64,000 bases of DNA, taken from NCBI RefSeq assembly GCF_051262515.1, contig NZ_JBIMER010000005.1:62001-126000 (forward strand). The letters are read 5' to 3'. Below, one piece after another: positions 55,878-64,000 of the stretch. Within the stretch, counting starts at the first letter, position 1. Every line of letters begins with the position of its first letter. Made by a program: the position numbers and the translations under genes. Origin of the DNA: Arthrobacter_N sp051262515. Its GTDB lineage: Bacteria > Actinomycetota > Actinomycetes > Actinomycetales > Micrococcaceae. Below the pieces are notes generated by a model. It had not been told where the DNA came from. It was given only the letters and a program-made list of their open reading frames with translations, and made no database searches.

Positions 55878-56882
55878 CTACAGCACCGCCTTGGCGGCCA
55901 GACCGGCCCGTGGATCGGCGTCCGCGGTGGCCTCGGCGAACGCCTTGACGGCCGCCTCGGCTTCGCCGCCGAGCTTTTGCGGTACGACGACGTCGATCGT
56001 CACCAGCAGGTCGCCGGTGGCCTTGGACGTCTTGATCCCGCGTCCCTTGAGGCGCAGCGTGCGCCCGGAGGCGGACCCGGCGGGAACCTTGACCTTGACC
56101 GTCTCGCCGGTCAGTGTCGGCACCTCGATCTGGCCGCCCAGTGCGGCCTCGGGGAACGTCACCGGCACGTGGATGCGGATGTTGGCGTCCTCGCGGATGA
56201 AGAACGGGTGCGGCCTGACGGAGACCTTCACCATGAGGTCGCCGTAGCCGGCCTGTCCGCGCTGGCCCTTGCCCTTGACCCGGACCGTCTGTCCGTCCTT
56301 GATCCCCGCGGGAACCCGGACGTCGATCACCTCGCCGCTCGGTTCGCGCAGCCCGATCGTGGTCCCGTTGACGGAGCCGGCGAAGGAGATGGTCGTGCTC
56401 GCCGTGCGGTCCGCGCCCTTGCGGGGGGCCTGCTGGTACCCGCCGGCGCCGCCGAAACCGCCGCCGCCGAAGAGGTCCGCGAACTCCGGCGGCACCTGTC
56501 CGGACTGAAAACCGCCCTGCGGGAATCCACCGCGACCGCGGGCCCCCGCGGGTCCGCCCGGTCCCCCGAAGAGGTTGCCGAACATGTCGTCGAATCCCGC
56601 ACCCTGCCCGTGCCCGCCGGGACCGCCCGCCGTGAAGCGGGCTCCGGATCCCATGGCTCGGATCGCGTCGTACTGCTGGCGCTCCTCGGGGTCGGAGAGC
56701 ACCGAGTGCGCCTCCGTGATGTCCTTGAACCGCAGTTCGGACGCCGCCTCCCCCGAGTTCGTGTCCGGGTGGTGCTGGCGCGCCAGCTTGCGGTACGCCT
56801 TCTTGATGTCGGCGTCGCTCGCGTCCTTGGAGACGCCGAGAATGGCGTAGAAGTCCTTGTCGGCCCAATCCTGACTTGCCAT
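55878..56882 (-). CDS. dnaJ: DnaJ-type co-chaperone without zinc finger (class B-like)
   Basis: A 334-residue J-protein. The J domain (residues 9-75) has the HPD motif in ARQHHPDTNSG. A Gly/Phe-rich region (about 85-160) leads straight into the two C-terminal substrate-binding domains (TTISFAGSVNGTTIGL and RPHPFFIREDANIRIHVPV). The four CxxCxGxG zinc repeats of class A DnaJ are absent, as in CbpA. Within actinobacterial dnaK operons the J-protein is often of this shape. It begins 101 bases after grpE ends, with a strong hairpin in the gap. Confidence 0.93.
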   Translation of the reverse strand: MASQDWADKDFYAILGVSKDASDADIKKAYRKLARQHHPDTNSGEAASELRFKDITEAHSVLSDPEERQQYDAIRAMGSGARFTAGGPGGHGQGAGFDDMFGNLFGGPGGPAGARGRGGFPQGGFQSGQVPPEFADLFGGGGFGGAGGYQQAPRKGADRTASTTISFAGSVNGTTIGLREPSGEVIDVRVPAGIKDGQTVRVKGKGQRGQAGYGDLMVKVSVRPHPFFIREDANIRIHVPVTFPEAALGGQIEVPTLTGETVKVKVPAGSASGRTLRLKGRGIKTSKATGDLLVTIDVVVPQKLGGEAEAAVKAFAEATADADPRAGLAAKAVL

Positions 56883-56924
56883 CGGGCGCCTCCTCTCAAA
56901 ATCCTTCGTGCATTTCTGCCGGTT

Positions 56925-56958
56925 CGGGTGGGCCGGGGCATGTGCCCCGGCCCACCCG
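56925..56958 (-). other. Strong hairpin between grpE and dnaJ
   Basis: A perfect 16-bp inverted repeat CGGGTGGGCCGGGGCA / TGCCCCGGCCCACCCG with a two-base centre. It follows grpE by 24 bases in the direction of transcription and precedes the dnaJ start by 42 bases. There is no T-tract. It may attenuate or process the operon mRNA so that dnaK-grpE exceed dnaJ-hspR. Confidence 0.65.
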
Positions 56959-56982
56959 GGCCCTATCTGTTGTCCGCCGTCG

Positions 56983-57666
56983 CTACTCGCCGGTGGACAC
57001 GACCACCTGGGCTGCGCGGATCACGCGGTCGCCCTTGCGGTAGCCGGGACGCAGGACCATGCCGACGTGCTCGGCAGGGATCTCCGCGTTCGGCTGCTGC
57101 ATCAGCGCCTCGTGGATCTGCGGGTCGAACGCCACGCCGGCCTCGGCGATGCGCTCCAGCCCCTGGGCGGCGAGGATGCCGTCCAGCTTGTTCGCGATCG
57201 ACGCGAACGGGCCGTCCGCGAGGTCGCCGTGCTGCCGTGCCGCGTCCAGGTCGTCCAGCACGGGCAACAGCCCGGACAGGACGGACTGGACCGCGAGTTC
57301 GCGAACCGCTTCCCGGTCGCGTTCGACGCGCTTGCGGTAGTTCACGTACTCGGCCTGCAGCCGCAGCAGGTCGTTGCGCAACTCGGCCTCGAGGCCGCCG
57401 GACTCGGCGGGGGCCTCCGCGTCCTCCGCGGACACCTCGTTCAGGATCCTTTCGGCCTGCGCGAGCGCGTCCTCGGAGTCGTGGGCCTCGTCGGTCGGCG
57501 TGAGGTCCTCGTGGTGGCCCCCGACGGGTGCCTCGGCACCCTCCTGAGGCGAACCGGCGTCGTCCTGGCCGCGGACCTGGCCGGTCTCGGGGTCGATCTT
57601 TCGCTTGTCGGTGAAGCGCACGGGTTCTTCGGTGCCGTGCTCCTCCTCGTTGCCGTGGTGCGGCAT
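56983..57666 (-). CDS. grpE: Nucleotide exchange factor GrpE
   Basis: A 227-residue GrpE. A long acidic, disordered N-terminus (1-100) precedes the coiled coil (ELRNDLLRLQAEYVNYRKRV) and the beta domain with PQIHEALMQQPNAEIPAEHV and VLRPGYRKGDRVIRAAQVVV. It dimerises and releases ADP from DnaK. ATG at 57664-57666 lies 13 bases after the dnaK stop; a GTG at 57672 is an alternative adding two residues. Confidence 0.95.
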   Translation of the reverse strand: MPHHGNEEEHGTEEPVRFTDKRKIDPETGQVRGQDDAGSPQEGAEAPVGGHHEDLTPTDEAHDSEDALAQAERILNEVSAEDAEAPAESGGLEAELRNDLLRLQAEYVNYRKRVERDREAVRELAVQSVLSGLLPVLDDLDAARQHGDLADGPFASIANKLDGILAAQGLERIAEAGVAFDPQIHEALMQQPNAEIPAEHVGMVLRPGYRKGDRVIRAAQVVVSTGE

Positions 57667-57679
57667 GGGCACTACCGCC

Positions 57680-59542
57680 TTACTTCTTCTCTTCTTCGTC
57701 GACCACTTCGGCGTCGACGATGTCCTCGTCCGCGGCGTCGGACGCCCCGGCCCCGGACTCGGCTCCGGGCTCGCCGGCGGGCGACTCGGACTGGGCCTGG
57801 GCGTAGATGGCTTCGCCCAGCTTGGTCTGCGAGGCCTGCAGCTTCTCGTACGCCACCTTGACCTCGTCGTCGTTGTCCTGGCTTTCGAGGGCGGCCTTCA
57901 GCGCGTCGACGTCGGCCTGGACCTCGGTCTTGACGTCCTCGGGCAGCTTGTCCTCGTTGTCCTTGATCAGCTTGTCCACGGAGTACGCGGTCTGCTCCGC
58001 ATGGTTGCGGGTCTCCGCCGCCTCGCGGCGCTGCTTGTCCTCGGCCGCGTGCTCCTCGGCCTCGCGCACCATGCGGTCGATGTCCTCCTTGGACAGGCTC
58101 GAGCCGCCGGTGATAGTCATGGACTGCTCGGTGCCGGTGCCCTTGTCCTTGGCGGACACGTGGACGATGCCGTTGGCGTCGATGTCGAACGTGACCTCGA
58201 CCTGCGGGATGCCGCGCGGGGCCGGCGCGATGCCGGTGAGCTCGAACGTGCCCAGCGGCTTGTTGTCGCGGGTGAACTCGCGCTCGCCCTGAAACACCTG
58301 GATGGACACCGACGGCTGGTTGTCGTCGGCCGTGGTGAACGTCTCGCTGCGCTTGGTCGGGATGGCCGTGTTGCGCTCGATGAGCTTGGTCATCACGCCG
58401 CCCTTGGTCTCGATGCCGAGGGACAGCGGGGTGACGTCGATGAGCAGGACGTCCTTGCGCTCGCCCTTGAGGACGCCGGCCTGGAGCGCCGCGCCGACGG
58501 CGACGACCTCGTCCGGGTTGACGCCCTTGTTGGGCTCCTTGCCGGCGAGCTCCTTGACCAGTTCGACGACGGCGGGCATGCGGGTCGAGCCGCCGACGAG
58601 AACCACGTGGTGGATGTCGGAGACGTTGATGCCGGCCTCGGCGATGACGTCCTTGAACGGCTTGCGGGTGCGCTCCAGCAGGTCCTTGGTCAGGTCCTGG
58701 AACTTGGCGCGGGAGAGGTGCTCGTCCAGGTGGACCGGGCCGTCCGCGGTGACGGAGAGGTACTGCAGCGAGATGTTGGTGCTGGTCGCGGAGGACAGCT
58801 CCTTCTTCGCCTGCTCGGCGGCCTCCTTGAGGCGCTGGAGGGCGATCTTGTCCTTGGACAGGTCGGCACCCTTGGACTTGGCCTGCGCGAGCAGCCAGTC
58901 GACGACGCGCTGGTCCCAGTCGTCGCCGCCGAGGCGGTTGTCGCCGGAGGTGGAGCGGACCTGGATGGTGGAGAACTCGTCCTCGTCCTTGCCCACCTCG
59001 AGGAGGGAAACGTCGAACGTGCCGCCGCCGAGGTCGAACACGAGGATGAGCTCGTCTTCCTTGCCCTTGTCCAGGCCGTAGGCCAAGGCGGCCGCGGTCG
59101 GCTCGTTGACGATGCGCAGCACGTTCAGGCCCGCGATCTCGCCGGCCTCCTTGGTGGCCTGGCGCTCGGCGTCGTTGAAGTAGGCCGGGACGGTGACGAC
59201 GGCGTCGGTGACCTTCTCGCCGAGGTACGACTCGGCGTCGTGCTTGAGCTTCATCAGTGTGCGCGCGGAGATTTCCTGCGCGGTGTACTTCTTCTCGTCG
59301 ATCTCGACGGACCAGTCGGTGCCCATGTGGCGCTTGACCGAGGCGATGGTGCGGTCGATGTTGTTGACGGCCTGGCGCTTGGCGATTTCGCCGACCAGAA
59401 CCTCGCCGGACTTGGAGAACGCGACCACCGAGGGGGTGGTGCGCGCGCCCTCCGCGTTGGCGATGACGGTGGGCTCGCCGCCTTCCAGAACGGACACGAC
59501 GGAGTTGGTGGTTCCGAGGTCGATGCCTACGGCACGTGACAT
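57680..59542 (-). CDS. dnaK: Molecular chaperone DnaK (Hsp70)
   Basis: A 620-residue Hsp70. The ATPase domain starts AVGIDLGTTNSVVSVLEGG, with LILVFDLGGGTFDVSLLEVG and VVLVGGSTRMPAVVELVKEL downstream. The linker and substrate domain follow (KDVLLIDVTPLSLGIETKGG), then a lid helical region and an acidic Gly/Ala tail. ATG at 59540-59542 lies behind AAGGAAACACC; upstream in-frame starts would run through the operator region. First gene of the dnaK-grpE-dnaJ-hspR-hydrolase-AHSA1 operon. Confidence 0.98.
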   Translation of the reverse strand: MSRAVGIDLGTTNSVVSVLEGGEPTVIANAEGARTTPSVVAFSKSGEVLVGEIAKRQAVNNIDRTIASVKRHMGTDWSVEIDEKKYTAQEISARTLMKLKHDAESYLGEKVTDAVVTVPAYFNDAERQATKEAGEIAGLNVLRIVNEPTAAALAYGLDKGKEDELILVFDLGGGTFDVSLLEVGKDEDEFSTIQVRSTSGDNRLGGDDWDQRVVDWLLAQAKSKGADLSKDKIALQRLKEAAEQAKKELSSATSTNISLQYLSVTADGPVHLDEHLSRAKFQDLTKDLLERTRKPFKDVIAEAGINVSDIHHVVLVGGSTRMPAVVELVKELAGKEPNKGVNPDEVVAVGAALQAGVLKGERKDVLLIDVTPLSLGIETKGGVMTKLIERNTAIPTKRSETFTTADDNQPSVSIQVFQGEREFTRDNKPLGTFELTGIAPAPRGIPQVEVTFDIDANGIVHVSAKDKGTGTEQSMTITGGSSLSKEDIDRMVREAEEHAAEDKQRREAAETRNHAEQTAYSVDKLIKDNEDKLPEDVKTEVQADVDALKAALESQDNDDEVKVAYEKLQASQTKLGEAIYAQAQSESPAGEPGAESGAGASDAADEDIVDAEVVDEEEKK

Positions 59543-59597
59543 GGTGTTTCCTTCTTTCCTTGGAAAACTTGCTGGTATCCGCCCGGCCAACCTCTGG

Positions 59598-59618
59598 CTT
59601 GAGCGTTCTGCACTCAAG
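59598..59618 (-). promoter_or_regulatory. HAIR operator 1 of the dnaK promoter
   Basis: CTTGAGC-GTTCTGC-ACTCAAG, 13 of 14 arm matches to the HspR consensus. It overlaps the -10 element at its upstream edge. Confidence 0.92.
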
Positions 59619-59644
59619 TCTACGCATGCCGCATTCGATGTCAA
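59617..59644 (-). promoter_or_regulatory. Predicted vegetative promoter of the dnaK operon
   Basis: On the minus strand a perfect -35 TTGACA (59639-59644) and a -10 TAGACT (59617-59622) are separated by 16 bases. The -10 touches HAIR 1 and the -35 lies just downstream of HAIR 2, so bound HspR would block RNA polymerase. Confidence 0.75.
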
Positions 59645-59650
59645 TTCACA

Positions 59651-59671
59651 CTTGAGCGAACCCGACTCAAG
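59651..59671 (-). promoter_or_regulatory. HAIR operator 2 of the dnaK promoter
   Basis: CTTGAGC-GAACCCG-ACTCAAG, 13 of 14 arm matches, centred 53 bases upstream of HAIR 1, which is close to five helical turns. The rest of the 323-base gap up to the protease gene holds no further gene. Confidence 0.92.
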
Positions 59672-59865
59672 TACGTTTATGCCCCGGCGCCCATGCGGCC
59701 TACCGGGCTTGGAGGGCCGAGTTTTCCCGGGCGGCTATTTCACAAGAACCGGCGGAATGTTGACTGTCAAGCAAGGCCTTTACAACACATGTCCCACTGG
59801 GTAGGTTCTTCACCACACACGGCGATGGAACCTCCGTCGCCGCCTGCATACGAGAAGGGCTTCCC

Positions 59866-60843
59866 ATGGGAAAGCAACACATGGGCCTCGGCATCGCCGC
59901 CGTGGCCGCGCTCGTCACCTCGCTGGCCGCCGGCATTCCGGCGCAAGCCGCACCGTCCGGCGGGTCCGACGTCGTCAGCCACACGGTCGCCGCCTCCGAG
60001 AAGGCCGGCGGGTACTGGACCGCGGAGCGCATGCGCAACGCCATTCCGGCCGACGTCCTTGCACAGAAGTCCCTCGGCAAGGCCGCGACCGCGGCCGAGC
60101 ACGTCGCCAAGGGCCTGGAGGAGCGCGTGGGCGGCCTCAAGGCCAAGGGTGGCCCCGGCAACGGAAACGGGAAGGGCAAGCAAAGCCTGCACGCCGACGA
60201 AACCCCCGTTAGCCACATCGGCAAGGTCTTCTTCACGCTCGACGGACAGAACTACGTCTGCTCCGGCAACTCCGTGGTCTCCGCCAACGAAGGCACCGTC
60301 TCCACCGCGGGTCACTGCCTGAACTCCGGACCGGGCGAGTTCGCCACCAAGTTCACGTTCGTTCCCGCCTACGAGGACGGCCGCGCACCCTACGGCCAGT
60401 GGGCCGCGGAATCGCTGCACGCCCCGAGCCAGTGGAGCGGCTCCGGGGACATGACGTACGACACCGGTTTCGCCGTGGTCTCCCCCGTCAACGGCGCCAG
60501 CCTGACGGACACGGTCGGCGCCTCCGGCGTGCAGTTCAACGCCGACCGAGGCCTCACGTACAAGGCATTCGGCTACCCGGCCGCCAACCCGTTCGACGGC
60601 CAGTCACTGGTCTCCTGCACCGGCGCGGCCAGCAACGACCCATACAACCCGCAATTCAACTCGCAGGGCATTTCCTGCGACATGACCGGCGGATCCTCCG
60701 GCGGTCCGTGGTTCATCGGCACCGGTTCGGACGGCTACCAGAACTCCGTGAACAGCTACGGCTACAGCATCTCCAACGTCATGTACGGGCCCTACTGGGG
60801 CTCCGTGATCCAGTCGACGTACCAGACCGCGTCCTCCAGCTAA
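59866..60843 (+). CDS. Secreted trypsin-like (S1, V8/glutamyl endopeptidase-like) serine protease
   Basis: A 325-residue precursor. A signal peptide (GIAAVAALVTSLAAGIPAQA, cleavage after Ala-Gln-Ala at about 28) and a propeptide to about residue 115 (with a Gly/Asn/Lys-rich stretch GGPGNGNGKGKQ) precede the S1 domain. Catalytic residues: His in VSTAGHCLN, Asp in TYDTGFAVV and Ser in MTGGSSGGPWFIG. Two Cys pairs (YVCSGN/GHCLN and VSCTGA/ISCDMTG) should form disulphides. It is a single gene with its own terminator. Substrate specificity is not known. Confidence 0.92.
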   Translation: MGKQHMGLGIAAVAALVTSLAAGIPAQAAPSGGSDVVSHTVAASEKAGGYWTAERMRNAIPADVLAQKSLGKAATAAEHVAKGLEERVGGLKAKGGPGNGNGKGKQSLHADETPVSHIGKVFFTLDGQNYVCSGNSVVSANEGTVSTAGHCLNSGPGEFATKFTFVPAYEDGRAPYGQWAAESLHAPSQWSGSGDMTYDTGFAVVSPVNGASLTDTVGASGVQFNADRGLTYKAFGYPAANPFDGQSLVSCTGAASNDPYNPQFNSQGISCDMTGGSSGGPWFIGTGSDGYQNSVNSYGYSISNVMYGPYWGSVIQSTYQTASSS

Positions 60844-60856
60844 CCTAAGGCACCCT

Positions 60857-60915
60857 CCGCACGCGAAAACGGCGGGCGGCACCATCTTCATGGTGTCGCC
60901 CGCCGTCGCGTGCGG
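60857..60915 (+). terminator. Extended hairpin terminator after the secreted protease
   Basis: An inner 16-bp stem (CGGCGGGCGGCACCAT with one G-T pair) around a CTTC loop is enclosed by a second 9-bp stem CCGCACGCG / CGCGTGCGG. No T-tract follows. It lies between the convergent protease and helicase genes. Confidence 0.75.
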
Positions 60916-61029
60916 GTCCGTTCCGGCTAGTCGCGGACTCCCTCGGGAGCCGTGCGATGGCTTTCGGCCGGATGGATCGGACCCTGCGTTGCCGGAGCCG
61001 CGGAGGGGTCGCCCCCTCCGCGGGGACTG

Positions 61030-62679
61030 CTAGTCCTTCTGGTTGGACTGCGGCGCGGTGGCGCGGCGGCCGCCGCGCGAGCGGCCCGAACGTGCGGCGC
61101 CGGTCGCGGCGGCCGCACCGTTCTGCCCCAGCGCGTCCCCGATGGTGTTGCCCAGGCCGCGGCTCGGGCCCGCACCGGCGGGACGGTGCGTTGCGGCCCC
61201 CTGCGAGGCCGTCGTGTGGCGGGTGCCCGCCGGGCGTCCGCCCGTTGCCCCGGCCGACTTCTGTCCCCCGCGGTTGCCCGCGGGGCCGGACTTCGGCGCT
61301 CCCTGGCGGCGGGCGACGTCGCGGTCCCCACGCCCCTCGGAGCGTCCGCCGGAACGGACGTCGGAGCGTCCACCCGCGCCCTCGGCGGCACCCTGGCGGG
61401 CACGGCCGCCGCGTCCGCGGCCCGAGCGCTCGCCCGAGGCGCCGGCGCCGGCGTCGTTCCCGCCACGGGTGCGGCGCTGCTGCACGGGTGCCTGCGGCGC
61501 CACGTAGGCGACCTCGGCCGCACGGTTGCCGACGACGGCGGCGACGGCCTCGGAATCCGGGGTCACCGACTCGAACGGAACCTTGAGGCCGGCGGCCTTC
61601 AGGAGCGAACGCACGTCGCCCTGCTGGTCCGGCGTCGCGATGGTCACGACGGTGCCGTCGCTGCCCGCGCGGGCCGTGCGGCCCGAACGGTGCAGGTACG
61701 CCTTGTGCTCGGCCGGCGGGTCGACGTGGACGACCAGCTCCACGCCGTCGACGTGCACGCCGCGGGCGGCGACGTCCGTGGCGACGAGGACGCGCGCCGT
61801 TCCCCCGGAGAAGGCCGCGAGGTTGCGGTCGCGGGCGTTCTGCGACAGGTTGCCGTGGAGGTCGACCGCGGGCACGCCCGACTTGGACAGCCACACGGCC
61901 ATCTTCTTGGCGTGGTGCTTGGTGCGCATGAACATGATGCGGCGTCCGCTGCCCGAGGCGAGCTCGCGGACGAGCTCCTTCTTCAGGTCGTTGTCGACGA
62001 GGAACACGTGGTGCTCCATGGTGTTCACGGCCGCCTGCGGGGCGTCCACCGAGTGCGTCACGGGCTTGTCGAGGTAGCGCTGGACCAGCTTGTCGACGCC
62101 GTTGTCCAGGGTCGCGGAGAAGAGCATGTGCTGGATGCCGCGCGGGGTCTTGTCCAGGATGCGCTTGACCACCGGCAGGAAGCCGAGGTCGGCCATGTGA
62201 TCGGCCTCGTCCAGGACGGAGACCTCGACCTGCGAGAGGTCGACGCAGCGCTGGTTCATCAGGTCCTCGAGGCGGCCGGGGCACGCGATGAGGATGTCGA
62301 CGCCGGCGTTGAGTTCCTTTTCCTGGCGCGACTGGGAGACTCCGCCAAACACGACTGCGGTGCGGAGCTTCGCGGATTCGGCGAGCGGGATGACCACTCG
62401 GCTGATCTGTGTGGCGAGCTCTCGCGTCGGCGCCATGATGAGGGCGCGGGGGAAGCGGGCACGGCGCTGCTTCGGGTTGGCAACGAGCCGAGCGACCAGC
62501 GGAAGCGAGAACGCGAGGGTCTTGCCGGATCCGGTCTGGCCGCGTCCGAGGACGTCCTTGCCGGCCAGCGTCGACGGGAGGGTCGCCTCCTGGATCGGGA
62601 AAGCGGACTCGATGCCCTGGCTTGCGAGGACGTTGGCCAATTCGGCGGGCACGCCGAGGGAAGTGAAGGAAGCGCTCAT
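61030..62679 (-). CDS. DEAD-box RNA helicase
   Basis: A 549-residue ATP-dependent RNA helicase. Motifs: Q motif FPIQEATLPS, motif I GRGQTGSGKT, Ia MAPTRELATQ, II VLDEADHMAD, III FSATLDN, V VATDVAARGVHVDGV and VI HRSGRTARAGS. The last 150 residues are a disordered Arg/Gly/Ala-rich tail (RSGRGRGGRARQGAAEG and similar), the RNA-binding feature of RhlE/CsdA-like proteins. ATG at 62677-62679 is chosen because the fold begins there (SFTSLGVPAELANVLASQ); upstream codons lie in non-coding sequence. It is probably cold- or RNA-decay-related. Confidence 0.93.
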   Translation of the reverse strand: MSASFTSLGVPAELANVLASQGIESAFPIQEATLPSTLAGKDVLGRGQTGSGKTLAFSLPLVARLVANPKQRRARFPRALIMAPTRELATQISRVVIPLAESAKLRTAVVFGGVSQSRQEKELNAGVDILIACPGRLEDLMNQRCVDLSQVEVSVLDEADHMADLGFLPVVKRILDKTPRGIQHMLFSATLDNGVDKLVQRYLDKPVTHSVDAPQAAVNTMEHHVFLVDNDLKKELVRELASGSGRRIMFMRTKHHAKKMAVWLSKSGVPAVDLHGNLSQNARDRNLAAFSGGTARVLVATDVAARGVHVDGVELVVHVDPPAEHKAYLHRSGRTARAGSDGTVVTIATPDQQGDVRSLLKAAGLKVPFESVTPDSEAVAAVVGNRAAEVAYVAPQAPVQQRRTRGGNDAGAGASGERSGRGRGGRARQGAAEGAGGRSDVRSGGRSEGRGDRDVARRQGAPKSGPAGNRGGQKSAGATGGRPAGTRHTTASQGAATHRPAGAGPSRGLGNTIGDALGQNGAAAATGAARSGRSRGGRRATAPQSNQKD

Positions 62680-62944
62680 GGCTGCTTTCGGTCGTTGCTG
62701 CGCGCAACCGGGTTCGGCGCGCGTTGTCGCCGAAGAAGAGGAATGCCTGGGCCCGTGTTCACAGGCTCCGCCGAACCGCCCCGAAGGCGTCCGGCCTTCC
62801 GCCGCGACGGCGGCGCACGATGGGGTGCGCTCCGCGGCGGGAAAAGGATCAAATCTGTCGACGCATGGTCCCGCTGGACCGACTCTTTGGCCGGTTTGGC
62901 GGTGCCACAATGTTCAACTGTACCAGCACGGGTCGCGGTCGACG

Positions 62945-64000
62945 TCATTTCGCTCCCAAACGCAGCCGTCCCGGCCACCAGATGTTTCTACCGATGTCCA
63001 AGGCCAGTGCCGGCACCAACAGCGACCGCACCACCAAGGTGTCCAGCAACACGCCGAACGCGACGATGAAGCCGAGCTGCACCAGGAACATGATGGGGAT
63101 GACGCCCAAGGCGGCGAAGGTGGCCGCCAGCACGACCCCGGCGGACGTGATGACCCCACCGGTGACGGAAAGCCCACGCAGGACCCCTTCCCTCGTCCCA
63201 TGGCGGCGCGATTCCTCACGAACCCGCGTCATCAAAAAGATGTTGTAGTCCACACCCAACGCAACCAGGAAGACGAATCCGAACAGCGGCACGGACGGAT
63301 CAGCCCCGGGGAAGCCGAATATCCCGTTGAAAACCAACGCCGAGACGCCCAGCGCAGTTCCGTAGGAGAGCACCGTGGTGGCGATCAGCAACAGTGGCGC
63401 CACGACGGATCGCAGCACGAACATCAGGATCAGCAGGATGGCCCCAAGGATCAGCGGGATGATCTTCACCAGGTCCGCCTGGGCGGTGGCGTTGGTGTCG
63501 AGCGACGTGGCGGTGGTTCCGCCGACAAGGGCCTGGGCGTCGACGGCTTGCGCCGCCTCGCGCAGCCGCACCACGGTGGCCTCGGCCTCCGGAGAATCTG
63601 CCGCATCGGAGAGGGTAACGGAAATCAGGACCCTGCCATTGACCTCCACTGGCGGTCGCTCCGGACCCGGGGCGCCGACACCCGCGGGTCCGCCGTCCTC
63701 GGCCTGCACATAGGCGGAAGCGACACCGTCGACCGTATCGATGTCCGCCAGTACATCGTCCATGCCAGCGGCGGCCGTCACCACGAAGGCCGGGCTGCCT
63801 GTGCCAGCGTCGAAGTGCCGCGCGAGCGCCTGCTGGCCGGCTGCCGACTCGGTCTCACCCAGCACCAGTTCGCTCTGCGGCACGCCATTGGCCTTCAGTT
63901 GCGTGATGCCGAGGCAGCCGACGACGAGCACCAGCGCGGTCAGTGCCCATATGGGTCGGGGGTGCCTGCCGACGAATGCAGCGATGCCGCCCCACAGTCC
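62945..64000 (-). CDS. MMPL/RND family transporter (C-terminal part; start beyond window)
   Basis: The last 352 codons of an MMPL transporter; the frame is open at the right edge. It opens in a membrane helix (RPIWALTALVLVVGCLGI), has a periplasmic porter domain (about 150 residues, ALARHFDAGTGSPAFVV onward) and five closing membrane helices. LVALGVDYNIFLMTRVREES contains the Asp-Tyr pair of the proton-relay motif found in MmpL proteins. A helix near the end reads GFIVAFGVLLDTLVVRSLLV. Family members export lipids or drugs; the substrate is unknown. The 265-base gap to the helicase gene holds no gene that I can see. Confidence 0.9.
   Translation of the reverse strand, partial: GLWGGIAAFVGRHPRPIWALTALVLVVGCLGITQLKANGVPQSELVLGETESAAGQQALARHFDAGTGSPAFVVTAAAGMDDVLADIDTVDGVASAYVQAEDGGPAGVGAPGPERPPVEVNGRVLISVTLSDAADSPEAEATVVRLREAAQAVDAQALVGGTTATSLDTNATAQADLVKIIPLILGAILLILMFVLRSVVAPLLLIATTVLSYGTALGVSALVFNGIFGFPGADPSVPLFGFVFLVALGVDYNIFLMTRVREESRRHGTREGVLRGLSVTGGVITSAGVVLAATFAALGVIPIMFLVQLGFIVAFGVLLDTLVVRSLLVPALALDIGRNIWWPGRLRLGAK

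Noticed and set aside
1..64000. CRISPR arrays, prophage, insertion sequences, rRNA and tRNA genes
   Set aside because: I saw no evenly spaced direct repeats, transposase or integrase motifs, and no cloverleaf or rRNA-like stretch by eye; a tRNA scan was not possible.

Overview
The window is about 64 kb of very GC-rich DNA, densely coding on both strands, with many GTG and some TTG starts and many 1-4 base overlaps between genes. Gene content points to an actinobacterium, most likely a Micrococcaceae member (Arthrobacter-like): HspR with HAIR operators, a DUF3073 protein, a MarP-type protease beside a GlxR/Crp-type regulator, an actinobacterial helicase/Tad secretion cluster and a WXG-like toxin N-terminus. 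I saw no rRNA, tRNA, insertion sequence, prophage or CRISPR array. From memory, gene order from topA to the PBP/metallophosphoesterase pair (1334-32303) parallels the Mycobacterium tuberculosis interval Rv3646c-Rv3683, so the left half looks like old, conserved chromosome core.

Layout. 1-6493 (minus): a partial TIM-barrel isomerase, a Ppx/GppA phosphatase, DNA topoisomerase I, an ArsR-type regulator and a large methyltransferase. 6560-9487: a lipoprotein, two GNAT acetyltransferases and the tRNA hydroxylase TrhO. 9518-17004: a DEAH helicase convergent with a tightly coupled Tad/Flp pilus cluster (CpaE-like, TadA, TadB, TadC, DUF4244 pilin-like, TadE, TadE-like). 17142-20019: a family A DNA polymerase flanked by two DnaA-box-like sites, then a truncated or frameshifted WXG-type secreted protein. 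19999-27258: CoA-type Nudix hydrolase, endonuclease III, a membrane protein, acetyl-CoA synthetase, dehydroquinase, MarP and Crp, with CRP/GlxR-like sites before acs and crp. 27359-32303: Nudix, RidA, a DUF4177 protein, a class A penicillin-binding protein and a metallophosphoesterase.

32404-37714 is the most interesting part. A heterodimeric ABC exporter with one degenerate ATP site ends at a strong terminator. Beyond it a 48-codon gene, missed by length cut-offs, encodes a signal-peptide-bearing precursor with three copies of the hexapeptide VGDWPH. It is divergent from a 412-residue protein with an N-terminal helix-turn-helix and a helical TPR-like body, the architecture of the Rap/Rgg/NprR/PlcR/PrgX (RRNPP) peptide receptors. 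A promoter and a 7-bp-arm palindrome lie between them. I propose an undescribed peptide-signalling pair.

37742-45160: purC-purD, a methyltransferase, an L-asparaginase, a sterol-carrier-like protein, purF and purM, hence purine synthesis in two groups. 45254-50508: a broken 2H phosphoesterase, a sirtuin, DUF3073, a membrane-anchored secreted-domain protein, ClpB behind a HAIR site, and a VOC-family relic. 50558-53920: YccF, a MecA-like lipoprotein PBP and TrmB. 53949-59542 (minus): dnaK-grpE-dnaJ-hspR followed without a gap by an alpha/beta hydrolase and a START-like protein, behind a promoter with two HAIR sites. 59866-64000: a secreted S1 protease, a DEAD-box RNA helicase and the C-terminal half of an MMPL transporter. 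Assignments rest on motifs and family knowledge read by eye; no searches were run.
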